This document shows positions 5,931 to 5,978 of a DNA stretch of 5,978 bases, in pieces; the stretch's first letter is position 1; each line of letters begins with the position of its first letter. The notes under the pieces were generated by a model, which saw only the letters and a list, made by a program, of their open reading frames with translations, was not told where the DNA came from and ran no database searches. The position numbers and the translations under genes are program-made. This DNA is from Armatimonadota bacterium (GTDB taxonomy: Bacteria; Armatimonadota; Armatimonadia; Armatimonadales; Armatimonadaceae), in NCBI GenBank assembly GCA_030833025.1, contig JAURHZ010000145.1, positions 1-5,978 on the forward strand, given 5' to 3'.

Positions 5931-5978
5931 ACTTTGAGCTAAATTCTCATTCCGATGCAGATCTCGCATCCGAGGATG
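5927..5978 (+). CDS. Start of an unidentified gene downstream of comM, cut by the window end
   Basis: A GTG at 5927 shares GTGA with the comM TGA stop and has GGAGG eight bases upstream, a classic coupled start. The frame stays open to the window end for 17 codons: (M)NFELNSHSDADLASED. This is too short to identify. In many bacteria comM is followed by dprA, whose product loads RecA onto transforming DNA, so dprA is one possibility by context only. The last seven residues repeat ComM residues exactly because of the 23-bp repeat, so the final codons may reflect an assembly edge. The start signals lie before the repeat and are unaffected by it. Confidence 0.5.
   Translation, partial: MNFELNSHSDADLASED
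5956..5978. repeat. 23-bp exact direct repeat, copy 2 (at window end)
   Basis: This is the second copy of 5840-5862, offset by 116 bases and ending exactly at the last base, so the true repeat could be longer. Its frame in the downstream gene is the same as in comM, giving the same seven residues. A contig ending on a repeat is what a short-k graph assembler often produces. Confidence 0.95.

Noticed and set aside
1..5978. CRISPR array, tRNA, rRNA, mobile element or toxin-antitoxin pair
   Set aside because: No repeat-spacer pattern, cloverleaf, transposase, integrase or small gene pair was seen; almost all of the window is explained by the listed genes.

Overview
This 5,978-base window reads as a moderately GC-rich bacterial chromosome fragment, probably a short contig, because both ends cut into genes. 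It holds four recognisable genes, the first 17 codons of a fifth, a strong shared terminator and one divergent control region. I cannot name the organism. The first gene belongs to a style of Gfo/Idh/MocA oxidoreductase that is abundant in Planctomycetota, Verrucomicrobiota and Armatimonadota. That is only a hint, not an assignment. I see no phage, insertion-sequence, tRNA, rRNA or CRISPR features.

Layout: bases 1-1173 (+) hold a 5'-truncated NAD(P)-dependent Gfo/Idh/MocA oxidoreductase. A 17-bp hairpin at 1196-1232 with A/T tracts on both sides can end transcription from both directions. Bases 4139-1259 (-) hold a tight three-gene operon, larE-larB-larC, for the nickel-pincer nucleotide (NPN) cofactor: LarB carboxylates nicotinic acid adenine dinucleotide, LarE adds sulfur to both carboxylates, and LarC inserts nickel. 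About 250 bases of divergent control region follow. From 4389 (+) runs comM (YifB-type AAA+ helicase of natural transformation), whose TGA stop overlaps the GTG start of a further gene cut off by the window end.

How the genes work together: the three lar genes form a complete known NPN biosynthesis set, but no larA-type enzyme that would use the cofactor is in the window, so the client lies elsewhere. The LarE has the three-cysteine arrangement linked to a [4Fe-4S] cluster and catalytic sulfur transfer, not the single-cysteine sacrificial type. comM and the next gene look translationally coupled. Shine-Dalgarno motifs with similar spacing fix four of the starts (comM ATG 4389, larC ATG 2470, probably larB TTG 3274, and GTG 5927); larE has none.

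The points most worth checking are the exact 23-bp direct repeat between the 3' part of comM and the last bases of the window, which may be real or an assembly-edge effect, the LarE cysteine set, and the missing NPN-dependent enzyme. I did not find a clearly undescribed system here.
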